64,000 nucleotides of DNA from Pseudomonadota bacterium (GTDB taxonomy: Bacteria > Pseudomonadota > Gammaproteobacteria > Xanthomonadales > Rhodanobacteraceae), in the NCBI GenBank assembly GCA_023388255.1, contig JAEWGO010000011.1, positions 236,285 through 300,284 of the forward strand, given 5' to 3'. The notes under the pieces are model-generated. The model was not told where the DNA came from, made no database searches, and worked only from the letters and a program-made list of their open reading frames with translations. Shown piece after piece: positions 25,301 through 33,404 of the stretch (within the stretch, counting starts at the first letter, position 1; every line of letters begins with the position of its first letter). A program made the position numbers and the translations under genes.

Positions 25301-25487
25301 GGCGCGCGCGATTGCCGGCGGCCTGACGTTCTCGACCATCGTGACCCTGCTCGTGCTGCCGTGCATCTACGCATTGCTCGACGACTCGCGCTTGTGGATG
25401 CGTCGCGTGATCGCCGATGCGCGGGCGGGGCATGTGCTCAGGCACGAAAGCGCATCAGCGGTACTCGCAAGCGACGCCGGGAATTGA
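22329..25487 (+). CDS. RND efflux permease (second of a pair), atypical proton relay
   Basis: 1052 residues from the ATG at 22329 (ATGA overlap). Overall RND layout is complete: N-terminal TM1 (KRPVTAIMFFVSMVAIGLIAAFRLP), porter loops and TM clusters. It differs at key places. TM4 reads MLVDNAVVVVESI, so the second relay Asp is Asn (codons 23520-23525), and the TM10 Lys position reads VVVNNGIVMIV (Asn, codon 25104-25106). By analogy with the MdtB/MdtC hetero-oligomer, it may be a partner subunit working with the first permease, with unequal roles in proton transfer and drug binding (inference). Confidence 0.92.
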   Translation: MTLAELSLKRPVTAIMFFVSMVAIGLIAAFRLPLEQFPSIDAPFLFVQIPYPGSTPTEIERTITRPVEEALATLPGIKRMNSTSDAESAQIFMEFKWGESVAIKAVQAREKIDAIRADLPSDVQRYFVQKFSTSDEPLLQLRIANERGDLSNAYELIEREIKRPLERIPGVAKVDISGIGKPEVQVELSSDRLSAHNINLNDLYQKLSNANFALSAGQISAGSTRFRVQPQGQWTSLDDIRAIPLDAKGLKLGDIATVGLRPARMEFARRLDGKPAVGIDIFRERNANLVEVGGAVMAEVAKIQAAPELSGIRVYAMENQADNVTNSLSELGRAGLEGTLLSVLVLFFFLRDWPSTLMVSLAIPICLVMTLGCMYFFGISLNILSMMGLLLAVGMLVDNAVVVVESIYQYREKEPQRPWYSAVQGTQVVGIAIAAGTLSSVVVFLPNIFGEPNNISIFLAQVAIAMSIAHLASWLVAVSLVPMLASKLPPPKFLGRETAITRLRERYGRLVEWTLAHRRWTMFAVLMLVLASMLPMMNAKTNMFDDGDTRQMRLWYQLNANYRLQDLKPAVMRIEQFLDQNRERFEIKSVYTWYSEQGQAQTRILMTDEKNGMLDKLGRVYDHYVLHKKPAHRPVAEIKEEIRKELPTLAVGKVGFDGGNGGGLGGGVDISLIGDSMEQLRELSASVLPILSHQPSLRDVRTEKGNGDREVAAQVDRIRAKQYGFDAQTVASYIGIALRGMPLKDFHADDRQVPVWLRFQGSDTQSLAGLSDFKLRAPDNTQIPLLSMLRTDSRETPSAIQRVDRMTALKITANLADGKTMPEARKEITAAMNAIALPPGYRWSFGEGFDRDDRAGQQMLVNTLIALVLVYVVMCAMFESLIFPAAILVTFVFSIFGVYWLFWLTGTTFSIMAAIGVLILMGVVVNNGIVMIVHINQLRHEGHLRTEALVLGAKERLRPVLMTMATAILGMLPLCVGDAQLGGQGPPYYPMARAIAGGLTFSTIVTLLVLPCIYALLDDSRLWMRRVIADARAGHVLRHESASAVLASDAGN

Positions 25488-25504
25488 TCTCGCTCGTATC
25501 GGGT

Positions 25505-25538
25505 GTCCCGGCGGTCGCTCGTTCGCAACTGCCGGGAC
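25505..25538 (+). terminator. Hairpin after the RND operon
   Basis: GTCCCGGC (25505-25512) pairs with GCCGGGAC (25531-25538) across an 18-base loop. There is no T run, so terminator function is tentative. Confidence 0.4.
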
Positions 25539-25598
25539 GCGCGGTAGACTGATGTCCTTGGGGAGCCCGGATTTCCCGGGCACAACGGTCGGCTGCGC

Positions 25599-26207
25599 TT
25601 GTTCCGATTCATTGCACTTCACCGTTCGGCCATCGCCTGCCGGCTTCTGCAGCGTGGCTTTCCGTTCTTTCTGAGCGCATGTGCATCGATGCCGGTTCTG
25701 GCAGCGGGCGTGGCCGGGCAGATGAATGTTCTCGCCATCCAGTCGCTGAGCGCGGAGCTGTCGCGCCCGGCGGACTACATTGCGCGGTTCGTCCAATACG
25801 TCCATTGGCGTTCGGAAGAGGGCATCGAGCGATGGCAGATCTGCGTCGCCGGGAATGTCGAGTCCGCCCGTGCGGGTTATGCGGATCTTCTCGCGCGCGG
25901 CAAGCCGTTCGAGGTTCGCGCGGTGCAGGCAAGCGACGATATCGGATCCTGCCAGGTGCTGGATCTCACTTCGATCGGATCTGCAGCGCTTTCGGGTTAT
26001 CTTGATGCCGTCCGTGAAAAGCCGGTGCTGACCGTGGGGCGTGGAAGTGCATTCTGCAGCGCGGGAGGCCTGATTTGCCTCGCCCCGGCGGGCGGCCCAT
26101 CGGCATTCGAAGTCAACCTCTCGGCGGTGAAACGATCGGGATTGTTGATCAGCGCCAAGCTGCTGAGTCTCGGCAGCAAACCGCTGCCGAGGAGTCCGCA
26201 TCCGTGA
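25599..26207 (+). CDS. yfiR: YfiR-family periplasmic repressor of a diguanylate cyclase
   Basis: About 202 residues from a TTG at 25599 (no nearby ATG covers the signal peptide, so the start is uncertain). A hydrophobic signal runs to about residue 36. The DUF4154 domain follows (PADYIARFVQYVHW, WQICVAGN). Four Cys (82, 118, 153, 160) match the disulfide-forming cysteines of Pseudomonas YfiR, including the seven-residue spacing of the last pair (FCSAGGLIC). YfiR binds the periplasmic domain of YfiN and keeps it off; redox state of the disulfides tunes this. Next gene overlaps by GTGA. Confidence 0.88.
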   Translation: MFRFIALHRSAIACRLLQRGFPFFLSACASMPVLAAGVAGQMNVLAIQSLSAELSRPADYIARFVQYVHWRSEEGIERWQICVAGNVESARAGYADLLARGKPFEVRAVQASDDIGSCQVLDLTSIGSAALSGYLDAVREKPVLTVGRGSAFCSAGGLICLAPAGGPSAFEVNLSAVKRSGLLISAKLLSLGSKPLPRSPHP

Positions 26208-27415
26208 TCCGCAGGGGCACGCCTCGCGAAAACGATGTCGTCCACCAGTTCCGGCGCACGTCGATGATCACCGCGATCATCGTCATCGCGCTGCTGACGA
26301 TCGGCGCGTCCGCAATCGGCTGGCACTTCCTGCATCGGCAGACGATCGAACACCTGCGCAGCGTGGCCGCGCTCACGGCGGTTCAAGCGCAAGCTGCCGT
26401 CCTGTTCGGGGATGCACGCGATGCCGAGGAACTGCTGCAGGCGATTCCGGCCTCCGGCGGAGTCGCGTACTCGGAACTGCGCGACGAATCCGGCAGCGTG
26501 CTGGCGCAGCACGCGCAATTCTCACCACGCTTTCTGGTGCGCATGGCGCGCTGGCTGCACGCGGAGGTCGCAACCAGCGACATCGTCGTCGATGACCGCA
26601 AGATCGGCACCGTCATCCTTGTCGGCAGCAATGAACCCCTGGTCAATGCGCTGTTTGGACTGATCGTGTCGGACATCGTCGTTGCGGTCCTGATCGCGTT
26701 CCTGTCGCTGCTCATCGTCTCCCGCTATACGCGACGCATCACCGATCCTTTGGGCCAACTCCGCGAGATCATGCGCACCATGATCGGGCGCGGCGATTTC
26801 TCGCAACGGGCACCGGCGTTTGTGTTGACCGAGGTCGAGGAACTGCGCACGGAGTTCAATACGCTGCTCAACGAAATCGAGCGGCGCGATCATGACCTCA
26901 AACAGGCCAACGATGCGCTGGCGCGTCTCGCGTTCCGCGACGCGCTCACCGGTCTGCCGAATCGCGCGATGTTCGAACGGGCGCTTGCCGAAACGATCAA
27001 GGCGAGCAGCGCCAATGGATCGCGAGTCGGCATGCTCTATTGTGACGTCGACGGGTTCAAGGCGGTCAATGACCGCTTTGGACATGCCATCGGAGACCAG
27101 CTGCTGTCGGCGCTCGGCGAACGCATACAAGCGTGGCTGCCCGACAACGCGATGGCTGCACGCATCGGCGGCGACGAATTCGTCGTGCTGATATCGCCGC
27201 TCGCGCCAGCGAACAGCCTGCGCGAATTGGCCATGCACTTGCGGGCGACGGTCGAATCGGCGTTGCCGTTCGCCAGCCAGATGATTCGCCCCGCCATCAG
27301 CATCGGCAGCGCGGTGTTTCCGGACGACTCCGGCGACGCCGACGAACTCGTCCGCGCGGCCGATCATTCGATGTATGCGGAAAAGAAGCGTCGCCGAACG
27401 GAGTCGGCGACGTGA
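26204..27415 (+). CDS. yfiN: YfiN-type membrane diguanylate cyclase
   Basis: 403 residues from GTG 26204, with GAGGAG 9 bases upstream. TM1 is at about 21-40, a periplasmic CHASE8-type sensor at 41-148, TM2 at about 150-172, HAMP at about 173-227 and the GGDEF domain from about 245 (DALTGLPNR). The active-site motif GGDEF (322-326) is intact, so it should make cyclic-di-GMP. The product-inhibition RxxD site seems absent: the position reads W-L-P-D. It is held by YfiR and released when YfiB sequesters YfiR, linking envelope stress to biofilm formation. Confidence 0.92.
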   Translation: MIRRGTPRENDVVHQFRRTSMITAIIVIALLTIGASAIGWHFLHRQTIEHLRSVAALTAVQAQAAVLFGDARDAEELLQAIPASGGVAYSELRDESGSVLAQHAQFSPRFLVRMARWLHAEVATSDIVVDDRKIGTVILVGSNEPLVNALFGLIVSDIVVAVLIAFLSLLIVSRYTRRITDPLGQLREIMRTMIGRGDFSQRAPAFVLTEVEELRTEFNTLLNEIERRDHDLKQANDALARLAFRDALTGLPNRAMFERALAETIKASSANGSRVGMLYCDVDGFKAVNDRFGHAIGDQLLSALGERIQAWLPDNAMAARIGGDEFVVLISPLAPANSLRELAMHLRATVESALPFASQMIRPAISIGSAVFPDDSGDADELVRAADHSMYAEKKRRRTESAT

Positions 27416-27437
27416 ACGCACTCCGAGAGGATTTCAC

Positions 27438-27977
27438 GTGACCCAGCCCCGATCCATTCATCGATCCTTGCGATGCCTGTCGCTTTTCTTGCTCGTCTGT
27501 TGCCTCTGCCTCCTTGCAGCTTGCCAGACGCCATCACCGAAACACTCGTCGCTCAAGGAGCGTCAGGTACAAACGCTCCGCTCGCTCGGCTTCGTCGAAG
27601 AAGGGGATGGCTGGCTGATGAACATCGCCGAACCGATCTCCTTCGACTCCAACCAGTCCGAACTCAGGACGAGCCTGCGATCGTCGCTCGTGAAGATCGC
27701 GAAGGAATTGCTCGCGGCGGACATCCGCGCCTTGCGGATCGAAGGTCATACGGACAACGTTGGGACGCGCACCTACAACGAGACACTTTCGCTGCGCCGC
27801 GCGCAGGCCGTTGCGGCCGAGTTCATTGCCGCCGGCTTTGGAGAGGAGGACATCGTCTACCGCGGCTTCGCTTGGGATTTCCCGATCGCATCGAACGCAA
27901 CCCGCGAAGGCCGCGCAGACAACCGGCGGGTCAGCGTGATCGTTCCGGCCGAAAGCATGGCGTCGGCCAGCGATTGA
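27438..27977 (+). CDS. yfiB: YfiB-type OmpA-domain outer-membrane lipoprotein
   Basis: 179 residues from GTG 27438 (GAGAGG 7 bases upstream). A signal ends in LLAAC (Cys29). A mature Pal/OmpA_C peptidoglycan-binding domain follows, with SFDSNQSELR, LRIEGHTDNVGTRTYNETLSLRRAQAVA and GRADNRRVSVIV. In Pseudomonas, YfiB at the outer membrane binds and removes YfiR, releasing YfiN. Gene order yfiR-yfiN-yfiB is the same as in P. aeruginosa. Confidence 0.92.
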   Translation: MTQPRSIHRSLRCLSLFLLVCCLCLLAACQTPSPKHSSLKERQVQTLRSLGFVEEGDGWLMNIAEPISFDSNQSELRTSLRSSLVKIAKELLAADIRALRIEGHTDNVGTRTYNETLSLRRAQAVAAEFIAAGFGEEDIVYRGFAWDFPIASNATREGRADNRRVSVIVPAESMASASD

Positions 27978-28073
27978 AGCACTGTTGGCAACGCACGGAC
28001 AGCGATCATGGATCGCATGGCACACGGATCCATTCCGACGGCTGGGAGCTTGGCGAGGCATCCGCCGGCCGCG

Positions 28074-29480
28074 TCAACCCACAAGGATTTTCAGCATCCT
28101 GCGGAACACGTCGCGGTACGGCGGATTCAGCAGGCCGACCGTATTCCAGCGAGCCTGCCGGAAGATCGGCTTCATGCGCGAGAACGTGCGGAAACCGTCC
28201 TCGCCGTGATAGGCGCCCATGCCGGATGCGCCGACGCCGCCGAACGGCAGGTCGTGCTGGGCGATGTGCAGGATCGTGTCGTTGACCGTGACGCCGCCGG
28301 CCGAGGTGCGTTTGAGCACGGTATCGACCGTCGCACGGTCGTCGTCGAACACGTAGAGTGCCAGCGGATGCGGTCGCGCAGCGATGTAGGCGATCGCGTC
28401 GTCAAGGCAGTCGTACGGAACCAGCGGCAGCAGCGGACCGAAAATTTCCTGCTGCATCACCGATGACGCGTCGTTCGCGCCGGTCAGCAACACCGGCGGG
28501 AACACGCGCGAACCCGGCGTCACGGGCGATTCGGCAAGCACGTGCGCGGTCGCGCCGGCCGCAACCGCGTCGTCGCGCAATGATGCGAGCCGCGCGTACT
28601 GGCGATCCGAAACTATGCTCGAGTACTGCGGGTTCGACGTGAATTGCGGATACAGCTTGCCGACCATCGCGCGCGCGCCGTCGATGAAGGCGGTCATCTG
28701 CGCGCGCGGCAGCAGCACATAGTCCGGTGCGATGCAGGTCTGGCCCGCATTGATCAGCTTGCCGTGCACGATGCGTTCGACCGCATGATCGAAGCGCGCG
28801 CCGGGACCGATGATTGCCGGCGACTTGCCGCCGAGTTCGAGCGTCACGGGTGTCAGGTTGGCGGCCGCAGCGCGCATGACCTCGCGCCCGACCGGGGTCG
28901 ATCCGGTAAACAGCAAATGATCGAGCGGCAGTGCTGAAAACGCGCGCGCGACTTCGGCATCGCCGTTGACGACGGCCACCTCGTCGGTCGCGAAATACTT
29001 GCCGACGAGTTCGGCAAACAAGGTCGAGAAGCGCGGAGTGAATTCGCTCATCTTCACCAGCACGCGATTGCCGGCAGCGAGCGCGTCGGTCATCGGGCCA
29101 ATCGCCAGATACAGCGGATAGTTCCACGGCACGATGATCCCGACCACGCCGAGTGGCTGTGGCAACAACTCGGTACGCGCCGGCAGGAACCACATGCCGG
29201 CCCAGCGACGCCGCGGGCGCATCCAGCGTCGTGCGTGCCTGAGCGCATGACGGATGCCGGACAGGCTCGGAAAAATTTCAAGCAGGCTGGTTTCTTCGGC
29301 CGGACGTTGTCCGAAGTCCGTGGCGATCGCCGTGGCGATCACATCGCGGTTGTCGCGCACCAGCGCCTCGAGTGCGCGCAAGCGTGCCGCACGTTCGGGC
29401 CAATCCGGCGAGGGATTGCGCGCATGTGCCGCGCGCAGGCGCGCCAGGGTTTCGTCCAGGGATGCGTTCACGTCGCTCAC
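28074..29480 (-). CDS. Aldehyde dehydrogenase (coniferyl aldehyde dehydrogenase-like)
   Basis: 468 residues from GTG 29480, picked because AGGAGGT lies 8 bases upstream; longer starts lack one. It oxidises aldehydes to acids with NAD(P). The active-site Cys is in NAGQTCIAPDYV and the general-base Glu in VTLELGGKSP. The NWYP-like PWNYPLYLAIGP and FTGSTPVG cofactor loops are present. The short length, the absence of an N-terminal extension and the C-terminal PFGGVGASGMGAYHGEDGFRTFS tail place it with the coniferyl/fatty aldehyde dehydrogenases. Convergent with yfiB. Confidence 0.93.
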   Translation of the reverse strand: MSDVNASLDETLARLRAAHARNPSPDWPERAARLRALEALVRDNRDVIATAIATDFGQRPAEETSLLEIFPSLSGIRHALRHARRWMRPRRRWAGMWFLPARTELLPQPLGVVGIIVPWNYPLYLAIGPMTDALAAGNRVLVKMSEFTPRFSTLFAELVGKYFATDEVAVVNGDAEVARAFSALPLDHLLFTGSTPVGREVMRAAAANLTPVTLELGGKSPAIIGPGARFDHAVERIVHGKLINAGQTCIAPDYVLLPRAQMTAFIDGARAMVGKLYPQFTSNPQYSSIVSDRQYARLASLRDDAVAAGATAHVLAESPVTPGSRVFPPVLLTGANDASSVMQQEIFGPLLPLVPYDCLDDAIAYIAARPHPLALYVFDDDRATVDTVLKRTSAGGVTVNDTILHIAQHDLPFGGVGASGMGAYHGEDGFRTFSRMKPIFRQARWNTVGLLNPPYRDVFRRMLKILVG

Positions 29481-29642
29481 GTCAATCGACCTCCTGCTGG
29501 TGGCTGCGCGGATGGTATGAACTCGTTTGCTGCGTCGATTCCGGATTTGCGAGTACGCACGATTCCGACCCCACTCGATGCCGCGAATGTCATTGCAGGA
29601 TTGCGCCTCGCGTGCGGCCATGCATTGCGTACAGGCGCACCC

Positions 29643-32144
29643 TCAATGCAGCGTTTTCAGGGCCGCGGACAGAGCACGGTCGAGGCGAGCATCGGTCTCA
29701 TCCCCATCCACCGCGCCGAGTTCGCTCCAGCGCGACAGCAGTGCGACGAGTTCCTGCGACGGAGTCGCCGCGCTGCCGCCACGCAGGCGGTTTGCGAGGC
29801 GATCGACCTGCAAGGCGCGGCGGCGTTCGCCGTCGGCCGACGGCGATTCCTGGCCCCCGAGCACGTCCAGTTCGATCAGCAGGTCGCGTGCCGCGTCGGC
29901 ATCCGCAATCGGCGCCGCGGATGAAGCGAGTGCCACCTCGAAGCGACTTTCGAGCGCGTTCGCGCCGATGTCGGTTGGCGTTGTCGATGCCCAGCGCTCG
30001 CGCAGCTCGTCGGCCGGCGTGGCGCCGGTTTCGGCCGCTCGGCACAGCGCATAGCGTGCGCGCCACGCGTCGAAGCGTACGCGGCGAGCCGCGCGTTCGC
30101 GCTCCATCTCGGCGTCGCGCGACGCGGCCAGCGCCTGTTCGAAGCGCTGTCCAAGCGCCTCGTCACGCACGCGCAGCGCGGTCCATGCCGATTGCAGGCG
30201 CGCGGCGGCACCACGGTCGGGCGAGCCCGATGCCGCAAGTGCTTCGAGTTCGACGCACAGCGCTTCGGCCTGCTCGCGCGCTTCCGAATCGCGCGCCGTA
30301 CGTTCGGCGCGTTCGGCGTCGAGTTTGCCAAACACCGCATCGATAGCGGCGCGGAACGCTTTCCATTGAGCCTGGTCGCGCGAACGCTTGCCATTGCCGA
30401 CCTGCTGCCAGCGTTGCTGCAACTCGCGCGCCGCTGCGGCGGTACCGCGTTGCGCGGTTTGCCCAAGGTTTTCGGCTTCGGCGATCAATGCCGTTTTCGC
30501 ATGCTCGATTTCCTCGTCGCGGCGCGTGATGCGCGCATCCAGTGCCGTGAGGCTGGTCTTGGCGCCCTGCGCGAGTTGCTTGCGTTCGCGTGGCTCGACG
30601 CGATCAAGTCCGCGCAGCGCTTCGACCAGCTCACGCCGGAGCGTGGCGAGCGCGGCCCAATCGACGCTGTCCTCCGGCCATGCGTTCGCGCGTTCCAGCA
30701 GCGCATGGATCTCCTGCGCATGCGATTCGCGCAGTTCCTGGCGCTTCCTGAAATAGTTCTGCGCCGGCGCAAGGGCCGCGCGGCAGGCCGCATGAAAGCG
30801 TCGTGCAAGACCGCCTGACCGATTCGCATCGCGACCTTCGGCTGCGTCAAGGCGCGTCCACTCGGCTTGCGCATCGCGTACGCGCGATGCGACCGCATCC
30901 GGATGCAGGCCAGCGGTCGGGATCGCCTCGATGTCCTCGCATATCTGCAGGCGACGCTGATTGTCGGCCCAGTATTGCCACCGGCTGAGTTCGGCGTAGC
31001 GCTTTTCGGTGGCGATCGCGTGCTGCATCAGCGCGCTCGGCAACGGTACTTCGATGCGCCGACGCAGTCCGTCGATGCGCGACTTCGCCGCATGCGCCTG
31101 CGCACTCGCTCCTGCGTCGATGGCTGTGTCGAATGCGCGCAAGGTTTCCTCGAGTTCGCCGAGCAGCGCACGTTGCTGTTCGCGCTGTTGGCGTTGCGCG
31201 GCGTTCGCTTCATCGACCGACGCGGCGAAACGCGCCTGCGCGATCAGGGTGGCCGCGACCGCGGTGGCATCCGCGGACGGTTCGTCGGCGACGGCCCCCA
31301 CTGCGGACTCGCTTTCCGCCACTTCCGGCGTTTCTGCTTCGATCGGTGTTTCGACCGGCTTCGGCGCTGGCGGGTTGCGGCTGGTTTCCAGCAGTCCTCG
31401 TGCTCTTTGGAAACGCGTGCGCAGCGCTTCCGCGACGGAGCCTTCGTTCGCAGTCCATTCCGCGACGATCCGCGCTTCAGCGTCCTGCTGCCCCGGCTCG
31501 CGCAACAGATGTTCGAGCTTTTCGCACAATTGGCGTGCGCGTTGTTCCAGGGTGGCATCGTCGCCGCGCGCGATGCGCAGGGCGTCGATGCGCTCGCGGG
31601 CACGTCGGTTGACCTGCTTGTCGGACTTGCGCGAGCGCTCGGCCAATCGCGCAAGCAGGGTCTCGTCGTCGATGCGATCGACCAGCGTGAGACGGATGCC
31701 GGCATCGCTGTCCTCGCTCGCGCGTTCGAGCAGCAGGGCGGGGCGCGTGATGCGTTCGAGCGCAGCCCGGCGCAGCTCCGGCTCGCGCGCCTGGCGCGCG
31801 GTGCGTTCGAGCAGTTCGTTGTCGTCCTGCGCTTTCAGCAACCGCAAACGCTCGGCCAACGGTGGCGCCGAGGAATGCAAACCGACCAGCAAATCGAGCC
31901 ACAATCCGCGTGCCTGCGCGCGCACGTTGGCATCGGCATCGTCGTGCGCCATGCCTTGCGCGATGCCGGGATCGACCAGGCGCTTCAGCGCGGCGAGGCG
32001 GACGTCGGGGTCGGCATCCTCGCGCGCGAGGCGACCGAGATTGGTGACCAATTCGGGTTGTGTGTCCTGCGCGACCGCCGCGCGGCGCGTGGCGGCATCC
32101 TTCGACAACCAGCGGGGTTTGCTCAGAAAACCGGGGAATTTCAT
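29643..32144 (-). CDS. DUF349 repeat protein
   Basis: 833 residues from MKFPGFLSKPRWL (ATG 32144). Almost entirely helical and very rich in Ala, Arg and Glu, with repeated W-containing helices (for example AQAEWTRLDAAEG, LQQRWQQVGNGKRSRDQAQWKAF, LQSAWTALRVRDEALGQRFEQAL) typical of DUF349 repeats. The N-terminal 250 residues look like HEAT-type repeats. No catalytic motif, signal or TM. Function of the family is unclear. It follows the TraB-like gene by 10 bp, so they are probably co-expressed. Confidence 0.85.
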   Translation of the reverse strand: MKFPGFLSKPRWLSKDAATRRAAVAQDTQPELVTNLGRLAREDADPDVRLAALKRLVDPGIAQGMAHDDADANVRAQARGLWLDLLVGLHSSAPPLAERLRLLKAQDDNELLERTARQAREPELRRAALERITRPALLLERASEDSDAGIRLTLVDRIDDETLLARLAERSRKSDKQVNRRARERIDALRIARGDDATLEQRARQLCEKLEHLLREPGQQDAEARIVAEWTANEGSVAEALRTRFQRARGLLETSRNPPAPKPVETPIEAETPEVAESESAVGAVADEPSADATAVAATLIAQARFAASVDEANAAQRQQREQQRALLGELEETLRAFDTAIDAGASAQAHAAKSRIDGLRRRIEVPLPSALMQHAIATEKRYAELSRWQYWADNQRRLQICEDIEAIPTAGLHPDAVASRVRDAQAEWTRLDAAEGRDANRSGGLARRFHAACRAALAPAQNYFRKRQELRESHAQEIHALLERANAWPEDSVDWAALATLRRELVEALRGLDRVEPRERKQLAQGAKTSLTALDARITRRDEEIEHAKTALIAEAENLGQTAQRGTAAAARELQQRWQQVGNGKRSRDQAQWKAFRAAIDAVFGKLDAERAERTARDSEAREQAEALCVELEALAASGSPDRGAAARLQSAWTALRVRDEALGQRFEQALAASRDAEMERERAARRVRFDAWRARYALCRAAETGATPADELRERWASTTPTDIGANALESRFEVALASSAAPIADADAARDLLIELDVLGGQESPSADGERRRALQVDRLANRLRGGSAATPSQELVALLSRWSELGAVDGDETDARLDRALSAALKTLH

Positions 32145-32154
32145 ATGTGGCCCG

Positions 32155-33384
32155 TCACAGCAGGTTCTTGATGATGCGGATGCCGGCTGCATATTCGCCG
32201 ATCAACGTGCCGATCGTGACGAACATGAAGTTCAGCAGGGTCCGCGCGATGCGGTTCTTCCACCACCCCGTCCAGTGCGCGACATCGTCGCGCAGGGTGT
32301 CGAAATCGGCTACGCGCGGTTTGCGCAGCCACGCCTCGACGCCTGCACTGAACGCTGATGCCGGAATGCCGGGGCGGAACGGTTTGAGCGGCGCGGCGAT
32401 GAACGCGGCGATCACGCTGAGCGGATGTGCCGCGGCGAGGATCGCGCCCAGCGCGGCGAAGCCGCCAGTGAAAAGAGTCCAGGTCAGCAATGCTTCGGTG
32501 CCGGCCTGCGTGCCGCGCGTGAATGCGAAAGCGATCGCTGCGGCGATCACGGCGAACACGCCGAACGCGAGCCACTTCGGCCAGTGCGAGGGCGGCGGCA
32601 GCGCCGACAATTTGTCGAGCAGCGGCCGCGGAATCTCGTTCTGGCTCGCCAGTTCGCGTTCCATTCCGGCAAGATGTCCGGCGCCGATCACCACCAGCAC
32701 GCGCTTGACTGAGCTTTCCGCAGCCTGCTCGCGCAGACGTGCAGTCATGAAGCGGTCGCGTTCGCCGATCAAGGCGTCGTACAAAGGCGGCGATTCCCGC
32801 GCGAACTCATTGAACATGCTGCCGAGCAGATCACCCTGCTTGAGCTTCTCGATCTCGTCTTCGCTGACGTCCTCGCGTGTCAGCACGCTGGCACCGAGGC
32901 CGCCGACGATCGAAAGGCGGTCCAGGAAACCGACGCTGTGATAGGCGCGCTTCAAGGTCACGCCGATCTCGCGGTCGATCAGCCAGACCGGCAATCCGCG
33001 TGCATCAGCACCGTCGATCGCGGCTTTCATTTCCGCGCCGGGCTCGATGCCGAACTGCTCGGCGAGGCGACGCTGGAACGCGCTCAACGCGAGATTCGCC
33101 GCAATCAAGCCGGCCTTGCCCTGGCGGATCACCTGGAACAGATCGAGCTTGCGGAACGCCTCCGGGTCGCGCATCGACTGGTAGCGCGGTTCGCACAGCT
33201 CGACCGCGACCGCATCGAAATGCTCGCGTTCGAGCATCGCGCGCACCGCGTCGGCACTGACACGCGAAACATGCGCGGTACCGAGCAACACGTACTCGAC
33301 ACCGCAGCGGCTCACATTCGCGATCGGCTGCTCGGCGAGCACATCGGCAGGCGTGGAAGGGGACAGGGAATTGGACATCGGCAT
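32155..33384 (-). CDS. TraB/PrgY-family membrane protein
   Basis: 409 residues from the ATG at 33384; an in-frame TTG at 33408 overlapping the aguB stop is the alternative. The N-terminal domain has the TraB/TIKI signature: YVLLGTAHVSRVSADAV, AVELCEPRYQSM, an internal RERDRFM-like box (GERDRFMTARL) and VVIGAGHLAGM. The C-terminal third has about three hydrophobic segments (ex WLAFGVFAVIAAAIAFAF and the final FMFVTIGTLIGEYAAG). TraB relatives are inhibitors of peptide pheromones or putative metalloproteases; the role in this group is unknown. Between aguB and the DUF349 gene. Confidence 0.88.
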   Translation of the reverse strand: MPMSNSLSPSTPADVLAEQPIANVSRCGVEYVLLGTAHVSRVSADAVRAMLEREHFDAVAVELCEPRYQSMRDPEAFRKLDLFQVIRQGKAGLIAANLALSAFQRRLAEQFGIEPGAEMKAAIDGADARGLPVWLIDREIGVTLKRAYHSVGFLDRLSIVGGLGASVLTREDVSEDEIEKLKQGDLLGSMFNEFARESPPLYDALIGERDRFMTARLREQAAESSVKRVLVVIGAGHLAGMERELASQNEIPRPLLDKLSALPPPSHWPKWLAFGVFAVIAAAIAFAFTRGTQAGTEALLTWTLFTGGFAALGAILAAAHPLSVIAAFIAAPLKPFRPGIPASAFSAGVEAWLRKPRVADFDTLRDDVAHWTGWWKNRIARTLLNFMFVTIGTLIGEYAAGIRIIKNLL

Positions 33385-33404
33385 CGCGCCGGAAACGTGG
33401 ATAT

